Assembly: GCA_963792855.1 (NCBI GenBank)
Contig: CAWBXZ010000021.1
Location: 1 to 9,595, forward strand
Origin: SG8-40 sp963792855
GTDB taxonomy: Bacteria; Pseudomonadota; Gammaproteobacteria; Burkholderiales; Eutrophovitaceae
Direction of reading: 5' to 3'
DNA length: 9,595 bases
Shown: piece by piece, positions 1 to 5,258 of the stretch
Position numbering within the stretch: the first letter of the stretch is position 1
Layout of the letters: every line of letters starts with the position of its first letter
Notes under the pieces: model-generated
Seen by the model: only the letters and a program-made list of their open reading frames with translations
Database searches by the model: none
Told to the model about the DNA's origin: nothing
Program-made: the position numbers and the translations under genes

Positions 1-18
1 TGCTGCCAACAGTTGATC
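1..18 (-). other. Partial attC site of the HIT cassette (truncated by window edge)
   Basis: Fifteen bases beyond the HIT stop codon the + strand reads GTTGATC (12-18). It resembles the outer R box GTTGATG of the attC after the PACE gene, and lies at a similar short distance from a stop codon. The other arm is outside the window, so the palindrome cannot be tested. A separate 6-bp inverted repeat, GCCTAA/TTAGGC (22-27 and 33-38), overlaps the stop codon. Confidence 0.35.
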
Positions 19-32
19 GCCGCCTAATTACT

Positions 33-461
33 TTAGGCTCCCGCATCAGTTGCGTTTTCAAGCAGGGCAATCAACCGCTGCGCAACCGTTAAGAGTTCAT
101 CGCTATTTGTTGGAGCATGTCGGGTCGGATCGAGGTCGCCTCTTTTCCATATAGGTACCAGATGAACGTGGACGTGTGGCACGCCGAATCCTTCGACAAT
201 GATTCCCGTTCGTGGGGCGCCCGCCGCCTTTGCGATAAACGGCATTAGTTTTCGAACGCGTTCGAACAGTTTCGCATGGGCCTGGGGCGACATTTCGTCT
301 ATCCACGGCACATGGGCACGGGGAACCAGAAGAACATGCCCCCTCGCGATCGGCTTGATGTCCAGGAATGCCACATGTTCCCTGTCTTCCCAGACCATGT
401 GTGCATCGGCGGTTCCTTCAACGATACCGCAGAAACCGCAATCGACGTTCTTCATGCTCAT
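33..461 (-). CDS. HIT-family nucleotide hydrolase/transferase (integron cassette gene)
   Basis: A 142-residue histidine-triad protein. The signature HVHVHLV lies at residues 96-102; the middle histidine (98) is the family nucleophile. An N-terminal CGFC pair (8-11) fits the metal-binding cysteines of many bacterial HIT proteins. HIT proteins hydrolyse or transfer nucleoside phosphates (Ap4A, AMP-amidates) in the cytosol; the substrate here is unknown. The frame is open to 548, but that extension runs through the attC at 476-520. I therefore start at the ATG at 461, about 20 bases inside the cassette; an in-frame ATG at 455 is an alternative. No strong Shine-Dalgarno is visible, as is common for cassette genes. 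The gene looks intact, unlike most of its neighbours. Confidence 0.88.
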   Translation of the reverse strand: MSMKNVDCGFCGIVEGTADAHMVWEDREHVAFLDIKPIARGHVLLVPRAHVPWIDEMSPQAHAKLFERVRKLMPFIAKAAGAPRTGIIVEGFGVPHVHVHLVPIWKRGDLDPTRHAPTNSDELLTVAQRLIALLENATDAGA

Positions 462-475
462 TAACGTATTGCGTG

Positions 476-520
476 ACCCAACGCCAAAGCGTAGCCACGC
501 CGCTTCTTGGTCGGTTGGAG
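476..520 (-). other. attC site between lipoprotein and HIT cassettes
   Basis: On the + strand ACCCAAC (476-482, a perfect RYYYAAC) faces GTTGGAG (514-520). Inside, CCAAAGCG pairs imperfectly with CGCTTCTTGG, leaving extra unpaired bases as folded attC sites do. Read in cassette direction (minus), the crossover box is GTTGGGT, a perfect GTTRRRY. The site is short (45 bp) for an attC. The HIT start codon follows the crossover box by about 14 bases. Confidence 0.6.
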
Positions 521-660
521 CGTCTTGTTCGAGCCGGTTACAGATCACAAACTATATCCCCGGTCCAACAGACATACCAAATGGCGCTCGGCAAAGTCTG
601 TTTTCTCATTTCGGCGAAAGCTTTTGATACGTCCATGCTGCCCAATCCGCCTTTGGTCGA

Positions 661-1355
661 TCAAACAGAATTCCAGACAGGCTCAGTCTGCCTGTGCGAG
701 TGGGCCGGTAATATCTTGTCGATTCTCGCGTACCCTTCAAAGGTGGGGCCCAGAGTGAATAAACCCGGAGTGAAAAAATCGGTCGCATCAATATTGCCCA
801 GGCGTTGTTTGTTTTCGATTGTTATCGGGCCTCTCGTGACACGGGCCTGTTCAAAGCATTCAAAGATGTTTTGCAGGCGTATGCCATACGTGGAACTCGA
901 AGGCGCCATGAGCGTGCCGGTCTCTGGACGGGGTTCATCCTGATCGGTTGGCGGGCTGAAGCCTCGTGTACGCCACACTTCTATTTGAGCAAACTTGAAA
1001 GACCCCTCACCGTCGCACGGTCTGATCAGTGACAGGTCTGCATCTCGCTCGACAGCGAGTTGACGTGCCTTCCACCCCCATTCAGATCCAGACAGGCTGA
1101 GAAGAACGCTAGCGCCCCAGACAGTGGTTTCAACGTGGTCTGCATTGACGAAAGATGACGGAGCGGCTTTGTCTACGTTCTGCAGTGTGTTTCGGAATGC
1201 ACAAGACGGACATGGTCAGGCGGAACGAGCTCTTTTTGGCCCACCGATTTGGGGCCAACCGATTCGCAGCCCGACATCATCAGGCACACCAAACCCAGTA
1301 TCAAACCAGGAACTGTGATGCTGGAGTGTCGGGATAACGATAGCGATGGGTTCAT
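661..1355 (-). pseudogene. Frameshifted lipoprotein of unknown function (cassette gene)
   Basis: The frame from ATG 1355 gives a 60-residue peptide ending at 1173. It opens with a clear lipoprotein signal: polar N-terminus, hydrophobic stretch (about residues 13-28), then MMSGC with Cys30 as the lipidation site. A second minus frame is open without stops from 1215 to 661 (185 codons) but has no good start. Joining them by one missing base between about 1173 and 1215 gives an exported lipoprotein of about 230 residues. The second frame continues, after the TGA at 661, for 40 codons to a TAA at 538-540, only about 18 bases from the attC. The original gene may therefore have reached 538 and now carries a nonsense codon as well. 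I do not recognise the family. A sequencing error is an alternative for the frameshift. Confidence 0.6.
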
Positions 1356-1369
1356 TAAGAGCCTCTGAC

Positions 1370-1422
1370 GTTTGACATGGCGGGTCGCCAGCGGGTGCAG
1401 TCCGTTGGCGGTCCGGTTGATG
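1370..1422 (-). other. attC site between PACE and lipoprotein cassettes
   Basis: Outer boxes are GTTTGAC (1370-1376) and GTTGATG (1416-1422). The core is a 9-bp stem, CGCCAGCGG (1386-1394) with CCGTTGGCG (1402-1410), one G-T wobble and a 7-base loop. The crossover box in cassette direction, GTCAAAC, departs from GTTRRRY at one base. The right box lies 6 bases beyond the PACE stop codon, and the lipoprotein ATG follows the left box by 14 bases. Spacers flanking the stem are unequal, so this is a plausible but degenerate attC. Confidence 0.5.
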
Positions 1423-1428
1423 GTCGGG

Positions 1429-1863
1429 TCAGGTATCACAATGTTTCGCGGCCGATTCCGGAAGGCCAAACACGCGATCGAAGGTCCATGTGAATGCAAT
1501 GGCGTAGAAGAAAAAGAAAGCCAGGAGACCAAGGTTCGCCAGGAACGCCTTCAGAGGCGAGATATCCAGCCAAAGTGCCATGACGGGAATCAGTATGACA
1601 ACAAGGCCTCCTTCGAAACCTATGCCATGCACAAAGCGCCTGGCGGGCGACCGGCCTCGTGTGGATTGACGTGCCTCCCAACGCTCGAAGATCGTGTTGA
1701 ACACATAGTTCCATCCAAGCGCAATGCTGGACAGGACGAAGGCCAGGCCAACGGTCGAGGTAGCCGGTTTGTCGAACGCGAAGCTCAGCACAGGGCCTAC
1801 GAAGGCAATCGCGAAAACCTCGTACAGCACGGCCTGGAGCACGCGTCGGGTTCTGGGAGTCAT
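1429..1863 (-). CDS. PACE-family (AceI-like) multidrug efflux transporter, cassette-borne
   Basis: A 144-residue membrane protein made of two bacterial transmembrane pair (BTP) repeats. Repeat 1 has helices at about 7-29 and 37-59; repeat 2 has helices at about 79-101 and 103-128. Both repeats open with an RR/RRF motif, and repeat 1 carries LYEVFA with Glu15, matching in position the acidic residue of helix 1 that couples proton movement in AceI of Acinetobacter. PACE proteins export biocides such as chlorhexidine and some natural diamines across the inner membrane. The length equals the family norm and the frame is clean. The gene starts about 40 bases inside the cassette, after the attC at 1901-1964; no strong ribosome site is seen. 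Together with the HIT gene it is one of the few array genes that look undamaged. The substrate is inferred from the family. Confidence 0.85.
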   Translation of the reverse strand: MTPRTRRVLQAVLYEVFAIAFVGPVLSFAFDKPATSTVGLAFVLSSIALGWNYVFNTIFERWEARQSTRGRSPARRFVHGIGFEGGLVVILIPVMALWLDISPLKAFLANLGLLAFFFFYAIAFTWTFDRVFGLPESAAKHCDT

Positions 1864-1900
1864 GGAGAAATATCGATGGGGGAGGCCTGCATCCAGTGAA

Positions 1901-1964
1901 GGCTAACGATCCGGTTCAGCGGCGGACCGTGCAGCGGACCGTCCACTACAACCGGTTGTTAGAA
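1901..1964 (-). other. attC site between methyltransferase and PACE cassettes
   Basis: A 64-bp imperfect palindrome. Outer boxes GGCTAAC (1901-1907) and GTTAGAA (1958-1964) are complementary at the core. An inner perfect pair, CCGGTT (1911-1916) with AACCGG (1950-1955), is set off by short spacers, the R-spacer-L layout of attC. The middle contains two direct copies of GCGGACCGT. The crossover box in cassette direction, GTTAGCC, differs from consensus by one base. It follows the methyltransferase stop by 12 bases. This is the best-formed site in the array. Confidence 0.72.
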
Positions 1965-1976
1965 GGCGCGTCACGC

Positions 1977-2597
1977 TCATGCACGACGCAGGCGGTACCA
2001 GTGCTCGTCGGGGCGCAGCACCCATTCCAGGGGAGGTGGCAGTTTGAAGAAGGACGGTTCCACGTCGGTGATCTTCCAACCTACAAAGGCGGCCTCGATT
2101 TCTTCCCGGCTCACGCCCCGGATCAATGGGCGAAGTTGCCAGCGGTTGGCCAGCACAGCAGGATCACTGTAGCGTCCTCGGGTGGCCAGGGTGTCCACGC
2201 TGCGGGCCATTCAGTGTGCGGCTGTTCGGTGTCGAAGTCATGGAAGGTGCCGGTGTCTAGGATGAGCCGAAAGCTGGACCCCACTTCAGTCTTGCGGATA
2301 AGTTGTTGAAGAACGACTTTCTGTACGAGCTTCTCTCAATCACCGGCGGCCTGGACCCGCGAGCGTCCTCGATCCAAGGCCTTCACCACGAAGTCCAGCC
2401 GGTGACAACCTAGCCCCGTTTGGCAAGTTCGATGCCCCAGATTGGCTACCCGTACCGGCATCCAGGGCACGCCCAAGGGTGGCTCACGACCTTGTTCCTC
2501 GCGTTCGAAAAGCGAGGACAGCGATTGAAACACTCCTGGCAGAATCCTCAAGGTTCGAAAGCCTATTGCGGACGTAACGTTCCAGTTATGGGTTTCG
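1977..2597 (-). pseudogene. Decayed SAM-dependent (class I) methyltransferase, cassette gene
   Basis: No single frame is complete, but pieces in all three minus frames form a methyltransferase in the right order. HNWN at about 2590 resembles the WN-R start of such proteins. Near 2420-2440, GIELAKRG, a TAG codon, then VVTG is the beta1-alpha1-beta2 region (usual form LA-RG-VTG-D). LDFVVKAL (2380-2405) follows in another frame. LILDTGTFHDFD (near 2270) is the usual D-G-FHD motif. ILLCWP then follows, and finally a 77-residue open stretch (1977-2210) contains GVSREEIEAAF and ends WVLRPDEHWYRLRRA, a typical tail. At least one stop and several frameshifts are needed, and the glycine-rich SAM loop is not recognisable. 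It ends 12 bases before the attC at 1901-1964. Confidence 0.7.
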
Positions 2598-2605
2598 CCG
2601 TCGCC

Positions 2606-2694
2606 GTCTTACGGTCAAGCCAAGGCGCCTGCTACAACCGCGAAGCGGTTCGGGCAGTCCCGCCCGCGAGAGCGGGCAAGCTTGGGCGTATTGA
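2606..2694 (-). other. attC-like site between DUF1059-like and methyltransferase cassettes
   Basis: An 89-bp region with outer boxes GTCTTAC (2606-2612) and GTATTGA (2688-2694). Just inside, TACG-3nt-AAGC pairs with GCTT-3nt-CGTA. It holds two strong hairpins: AACCGC-GAA-GCGGTT (2636-2650) and GCCCGC-GAGA-GCGGGC (2662-2677). The crossover box in cassette direction, GTAAGAC, departs from GTTRRRY at one base (A for the second T). The other R box is poor. The position between two cassette genes supports the call; the degenerate R boxes weaken it. Confidence 0.5.
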
Positions 2695-2795
2695 CAGGCG
2701 ATTGAGCACACGTGGCGCTCTTAACTCGTCAGGAAAGACTCAGATTTCTTACGCTTATTGTCAGACGCAGGCTTCCATCGTCTTAGGACCGAACA

Positions 2796-2957
2796 CTAAT
2801 AGATTGCATTTCGCTCCGGCGTGTGAGACGAGCAACACATCTTGCGAAACATTTCCAGACCAGGTTGTTTGCTCATTTCCGCTATCACGTCAAAAGTGTT
2901 GGCTTGAAACTCTTTATCACATGCTCCTCCGAGCTGGCTACATTTCATTGTTTTCAT
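2796..2957 (-). CDS. DUF1059-like small protein, probably truncated (cassette gene)
   Basis: A 53-residue reading frame whose first 37 residues match a small soluble family often annotated DUF1059: MKTMKC, QLGGACD, EF-ANTF, AEMSK, LEMF. An excellent ribosome site, AAGGAGG, sits 5 bases before the ATG at 2957, which decides this start over the longer frame from 3002. After LEMF the sequence no longer resembles the family and ends at a TAG (2796-2798). In the same frame, 24 further codons run to a TAA at 2721-2723 and include NKRKK-ES near the end, reminiscent of the usual NKRKEF tail. The original protein was therefore probably about 78 residues, now cut by a nonsense codon. Function of the family is unknown. 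Family assignment is from memory. Confidence 0.6.
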   Translation of the reverse strand: MKTMKCSQLGGACDKEFQANTFDVIAEMSKQPGLEMFRKMCCSSHTPERNAIY

Positions 2958-2983
2958 AACGTCCTCCTTGATTGAGTTAAAAC

Positions 2984-3067
2984 ACTTACGCCGAGCGATC
3001 ATCCGCCGGCAACAGGCGGCGAAGCCGGCTGTTGGCGGTCGGGTGCACGCCTTGTCGGGCGTAACCC
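2984..3067 (-). other. attC-like inverted repeat upstream of the DUF1059-like gene
   Basis: Ends TTACGCC (2986-2992) and GGCGTAA (3058-3064) pair perfectly over 7 bp. Inside, CCGCC-GG-CAACAG (3003-3015) pairs with CTGTTGGCGG (3029-3038), with a two-base bulge. The tip is GGC-GAA-GCC (3018-3026). Size and layered arms fit attC, but both R boxes read TTAC/GTAA instead of TAAC/GTTA. It directly abuts the next site (3059-3116). Confidence 0.5.
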
Positions 3068-3116
3068 GGTCGCGCGCATCCGACGTCAGAAGTCGGCCCC
3101 AGAGCGGCCGTTGACC
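3059..3116 (-). other. attC-like site ending the first cassette
   Basis: Outer boxes GCGTAAC (3059-3065) and GTTGACC (3110-3116) each differ from RYYYAAC/GTTRRRY by one base. GGTCGC (3068-3073) pairs with GCGGCC (3104-3109) with one wobble. The centre folds as CCGAC (3080-3084) with GTCGG (3092-3096) around a 7-base loop. Its left end is shared with the right end of the inverted repeat 2984-3067, so the two form a tandem. Confidence 0.45.
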
Positions 3117-3149
3117 AGCACTACTCGGGGCTGTGATGCAACGGACGTT

Positions 3150-3644
3150 CTAGAGCACTTCGAAAAGAGTTGCTGCAGGAATCCTCCGGGAAAGGGCGCC
3201 TCGTTCAGCTGACTTCGAAATTACTCGCTCATCGTCGGACAGCCAGGCTCGGCCGACTGCGGTCGGCAGCCCGACCAATTCATGCGGCCACCACGCATTA
3301 GGCTCCAACGAGCATCAAGAGGCTTCGCAACGGATACTGTGAAGAGTAGACTTCGATCCTCGGCAAGCGCCACGCCGTGGGCAAGCGAGCGCCTCTAACT
3401 GAGCGTAGCTGGATGGACCTCGCCGAGCTTCTCCTGGCTTGCTCCAGAACTAGTTTGCGCAGTTTCGCAGAGCCGGAGCTTGGGGTTTCCTTGACGCGAA
3501 GGGGATATCGATCCCTTTGAGCTCTCCACCACCATCCGGAGGACGAAGTCCCATTGCGCATGTCGCAGCGAGAGCTGCCCAAACCGCCGCCAAGTAGTCC
3601 GGGTCATCGGGAATGCCCATAATCATCATTGGCGACTTGCTCAC
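3150..3644 (-). pseudogene. Decayed ORF of unknown function in the attI-proximal cassette
   Basis: A GTG at 3644, overlapping the stop of the upstream gene by one base and preceded by AAAGGGAG, opens a 64-codon frame ending at TAG 3450. It begins MSKSPMMIMGIPDDPDYLA and continues with alanine-rich sequence. The same frame, with two internal stops (3450 and near 3315), continues to a TAG at 3150, about 34 bases before the attC-like site. The last part (NAWWPHELVGLPTAVGRAWL) looks protein-like. In the middle, other minus frames read more naturally (for example LAHGVALAEDRSLLFTVSVA near 3310-3390), so frameshifts are likely as well. The 64-residue product could still be made. I do not recognise the family. 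Confidence 0.4.
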
Positions 3645-3883
3645 TATGGTGGCTCCCTTTCCAGTCCGTGAAAACGGATCACAACCGTAGCTACGACCCG
3701 TTCTTTACGACGGGGTGACGCACCCATGCCCGACGATTGCTCGTCGAGGCGGTCGGCAGAACGTAGCACACTCACGTTCGCCTTTCGGCCGCCGGCTTCG
3801 ATGAAACGGTAATGATGAAACATACCGTACCCGAAACCGGTGATGCAGATCGCTAACATTATCCATATGAAAAGGTCGTACAT
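3644..3883 (-). CDS. Small single-helix membrane protein, first cassette gene
   Basis: A 79-residue frame with one membrane helix at about residues 4-22 (FIWIMLAICITGFGYGMF), followed by a basic and polar soluble part with no motif I recognise. The ATG at 3883 lies 5 bases inside the cassette after the attI core GTTAGAT. There is no Shine-Dalgarno, so translation would be leaderless-like or depend on upstream sequence. An overlapping frame from 3890 has no hydrophobic segment and is less likely. The stop overlaps the GTG start of the next ORF by one base, suggesting translational coupling within a two-gene cassette. Being next to attI and the candidate Pc promoter, it would be the most strongly expressed cassette gene. 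Confidence 0.5.
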   Translation of the reverse strand: MYDLFIWIMLAICITGFGYGMFHHYRFIEAGGRKANVSVLRSADRLDEQSSGMGASPRRKERVVATVVIRFHGLEREPP

Positions 3884-3888
3884 ACGGC

Positions 3889-3955
3889 ATCTAACGTTAA
3901 ATAGTCTGCCTAAAAACCAACTAATACGACAACCCAAGATCGCGTGCAACTTGTT
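3889..3955 (-). other. attI: attI recombination site (approximate extent)
   Basis: The + strand reads ATCTAAC at 3889-3895, which in cassette direction is GTTAGAT, a perfect GTTRRRY core where the first cassette joins. It is immediately preceded (minus strand) by ATTTAAC. It lies between the divergent intI start and the first cassette ORF, where attI is always found. Only the core is certain; the extent toward intI, covering GTTGG and GTTGTC motifs, is a guess. Confidence 0.6.
3921..3949 (-). promoter_or_regulatory. Candidate cassette promoter (Pc)
   Basis: On the minus strand TTGCAC (3949-3944) and TATTAG (3926-3921) are separated by exactly 17 bases, pointing into the cassette array and ending about 25 bases before the attI core. 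Both hexamers are only partial sigma-70 matches. Integrons usually carry a Pc promoter here or within intI, so the position supports the call. Confidence 0.4.
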
Positions 3956-3959
3956 TTTC

Positions 3960-3987
3960 TTGCAAAATCATTGCCTTCTCCTATACT
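3960..3987 (+). promoter_or_regulatory. intI promoter (-35/-10)
   Basis: TTGCAA (3960-3965) and TATACT (3982-3987) are spaced by 16 bases, pointing at intI. The -10 overlaps the first bases of the LexA box, the arrangement known for SOS-controlled integrases. The leader then carries GGGAGGA (4017-4023), 7 bases before the ATG at 4031, which fixes the integrase start. Confidence 0.6.
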
Positions 3988-4001
3988 GTATAAAAACACA
4001 G
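3986..4001 (+). promoter_or_regulatory. LexA box controlling intI (SOS operator)
   Basis: The sequence CTGT-ATAAAAAC-ACAG is a perfect match to the proteobacterial LexA consensus CTGT-N8-ACAG, with an A/T-rich centre. It overlaps the end of the intI -10 box, so LexA bound here would block transcription until DNA damage. SOS control of intI is established for class 1 and chromosomal integrons. Confidence 0.8.
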
Positions 4002-4273
4002 CTTACGTTAGGTTGCGGGAGGATGCGCAAATGCTTGATTCGACAAAGAGTCAAACCCTGCTTAAGCAAAAACCACGCTTGCTTGAGCAGGTGCACCAGG
4101 CCATTCGACGCCTGCATTACAGCCGCCGGACTGAGGAGGCATATGTCGGGTGGATAAAGAAGTTTATCTATTGGAGCGGGAAACGCCACCCGGCAACGCT
4201 TGGTGCGTCGGAGGTCAGCGCGTTTCTCAGCTATCTCGCCACGGAACGCAATGTGGCGGCAGCCACACAGATT

Positions 4274-4344
4274 GGCTCCGGCCGCTTCGCTTAACTTTCG
4301 CTTCGCGAAAGTTAGCCTGCACCGCAACAAGCTTCGCGTGTTGT
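4274..4344 (+). repeat. 71-bp hairpin-rich insertion in intI
   Basis: The segment separates two parts of intI that are contiguous in the family. It folds into a perfect 10-bp hairpin with a TTC loop (TAACTTTCGC 4292-4301, GCGAAAGTTA 4305-4314) and a second hairpin (CAACAAGC 4325-4332, GCGTGTTG 4336-4343, one mismatch, loop TTC). The heptamer GCTTCGC occurs three times (4284, 4300, 4331). The first hairpin is bounded by GCTTAAC and GTTAGCC, which look like attC R boxes. Exact borders are uncertain by a few bases, and no clear target duplication is seen. Confidence 0.65.
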
Positions 4345-5073
4345 CAAGCGCTTGCGGCACTGCTGTTTCTGTACCGGCAAGTACTGGGCCTGGAGTTGGG
4401 GTGGTTTGACGATCTGGTTCGTGCAAAACGTCCGGTGCGCTTGCCGGTGGTGCTGTCGACACAGGAGACGACGTCATTACTGGAGCAGTTGCAGGGCCCG
4501 CACTGGTTAATGGCGAGTCTTCTTTACGGCGCGGGTTTGCGGCTGATGGAGTGCCTGCGTCTGCGCGTGAAGGATGTGGACTTTGCCTACCGGCAAATCC
4601 TGGTGCGCGATGGCAAGGGGCGAAAGGACCGGGTAACGATGTTCCCGGAGAGTACGGTACAGCCGATGCAGCAACAACTCGGTCACGCGAAGAAACTGCA
4701 CGAGTTCGATCTGCGCGAGGGGTATGGCGAGACGCACCTGCCTTACGCTTTGGCGCGCAAGTACCCGAGAGCCGGATTCGAGTGGGGCTGGCAGTATGTG
4801 TTTCCGTCCACGAAACGCTCGGCCGACCCGGATGACGGTGTGATCAGGCACCATCACCTCGATGATTCAGTGCTGGCTCGCGCGCTGAAGGAGGCAAGGC
4901 GCCGGGCAGGATTCAGCAAGCCTGTCAGCGCGCATGTGTTACGCCACTCTTTCGCGACCCACTTGCTGCAGGATGGCTACGACATCAGGACGGTGCAGGA
5001 ATTGCTCGGCCACGCCGACGTCAGTACCACCATGATCTACACCCACGTGCTCAACCGCGGCGGCAGGGGCGTG

Positions 5074-5221
5074 TGCGTCGGAGCCAGGAGCAGGAGACCC
5101 AGTCATGGGGATGCGACAGCGCAGACGCGCATTGAGACTGCGGATATTCCCGACGCATGTCGCCTGCGCCGGGGTCGCACCTACAGACTGCGTCTGCAGG
5201 CAACTGCTCCGCCCTATGCAG
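5074..5221 (+). repeat. Possible 148-bp insertion before the intI C-terminal tail
   Basis: This segment lies between GGRGV and the SPLD tail, which are adjacent in IntI1. It is bounded by an imperfect direct repeat, TGCGTCGGAGCC (5074-5085) and TGCAGTCGAGCC (5217-5228), and contains an 8-bp inverted repeat, GCAGACGC (5121-5128) with GCGTCTGC (5190-5197). No gene is seen. The alternative is simple C-terminal divergence with a chance SPLD. Confidence 0.4.
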
Positions 5222-5258
5222 TCGAGCCCCCTGGACACGCACTAGCCGGTGAGTACTG

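Larger units (their letters stand above)
1..5245. mobile_element. Chromosomal integron, partly decayed (intI, attI, about six cassettes)
   Basis: Seen: an IntI-type tyrosine recombinase gene on the + strand starts at 4031. Divergent from it, all plausible ORFs between 3883 and 33 lie on the minus strand, each followed by an imperfect inverted repeat with RYYYAAC/GTTRRRY-like ends. This is the standard integron layout: the integrase diverges from attI, and cassettes are inserted at attI so that all their genes point away from intI. The array continues past the left edge. Most cassette genes and intI itself carry stops or frameshifts, so the element is probably immobile now. Right of intI the coding sequence is GC-rich, dense and intact, consistent with core chromosome. 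Confidence 0.85.
4031..5245 (+). pseudogene. intI: Integron integrase IntI, interrupted
   Basis: A site-specific tyrosine recombinase that joins attI and attC sites. Residues 1-80 (4031-4270) are the SAM-like core-binding domain, ending RNVAAATQ. The frame then enters a foreign segment and stops at 4292-4294. The protein resumes in another frame at 4345 (QALAALLFLYRQVLG). It carries the catalytic Arg in GAGLRLMECLRLR, the IntI-specific extra region YVFPSTKRS through HHHLDDS, the HVLRHSFATHLL box, LLGHADVST, and the nucleophile Tyr in TMIYTHV, all intact. After GGRGV (5073) the expected SPLD tail is missing; SSPLDTH and a stop appear at 5222-5245 in another frame. Removing both extra segments would give about 331 residues, the normal IntI length. 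The resumed frame otherwise runs on to 5373, over the end of the hydrolase gene. An active integrase is unlikely unless the C-terminal part is expressed separately. Confidence 0.88.

Noticed and set aside
22..38. GCCTAA/TTAGGC hairpin as a terminator
   Set aside because: It overlaps the HIT stop codon, has a short 6-bp stem and no T-run; it may belong to the attC region instead.
199..1032. Several + strand open frames of 75-191 codons
   Set aside because: They overlap the HIT and lipoprotein frames, oppose cassette direction and show no motif or ribosome site.
1..4000. CRISPR array or tRNA genes
   Set aside because: The repeats at cassette ends are irregularly spaced, vary in sequence and are palindromic; no regular direct repeats with equal spacers and no cloverleaf were seen.
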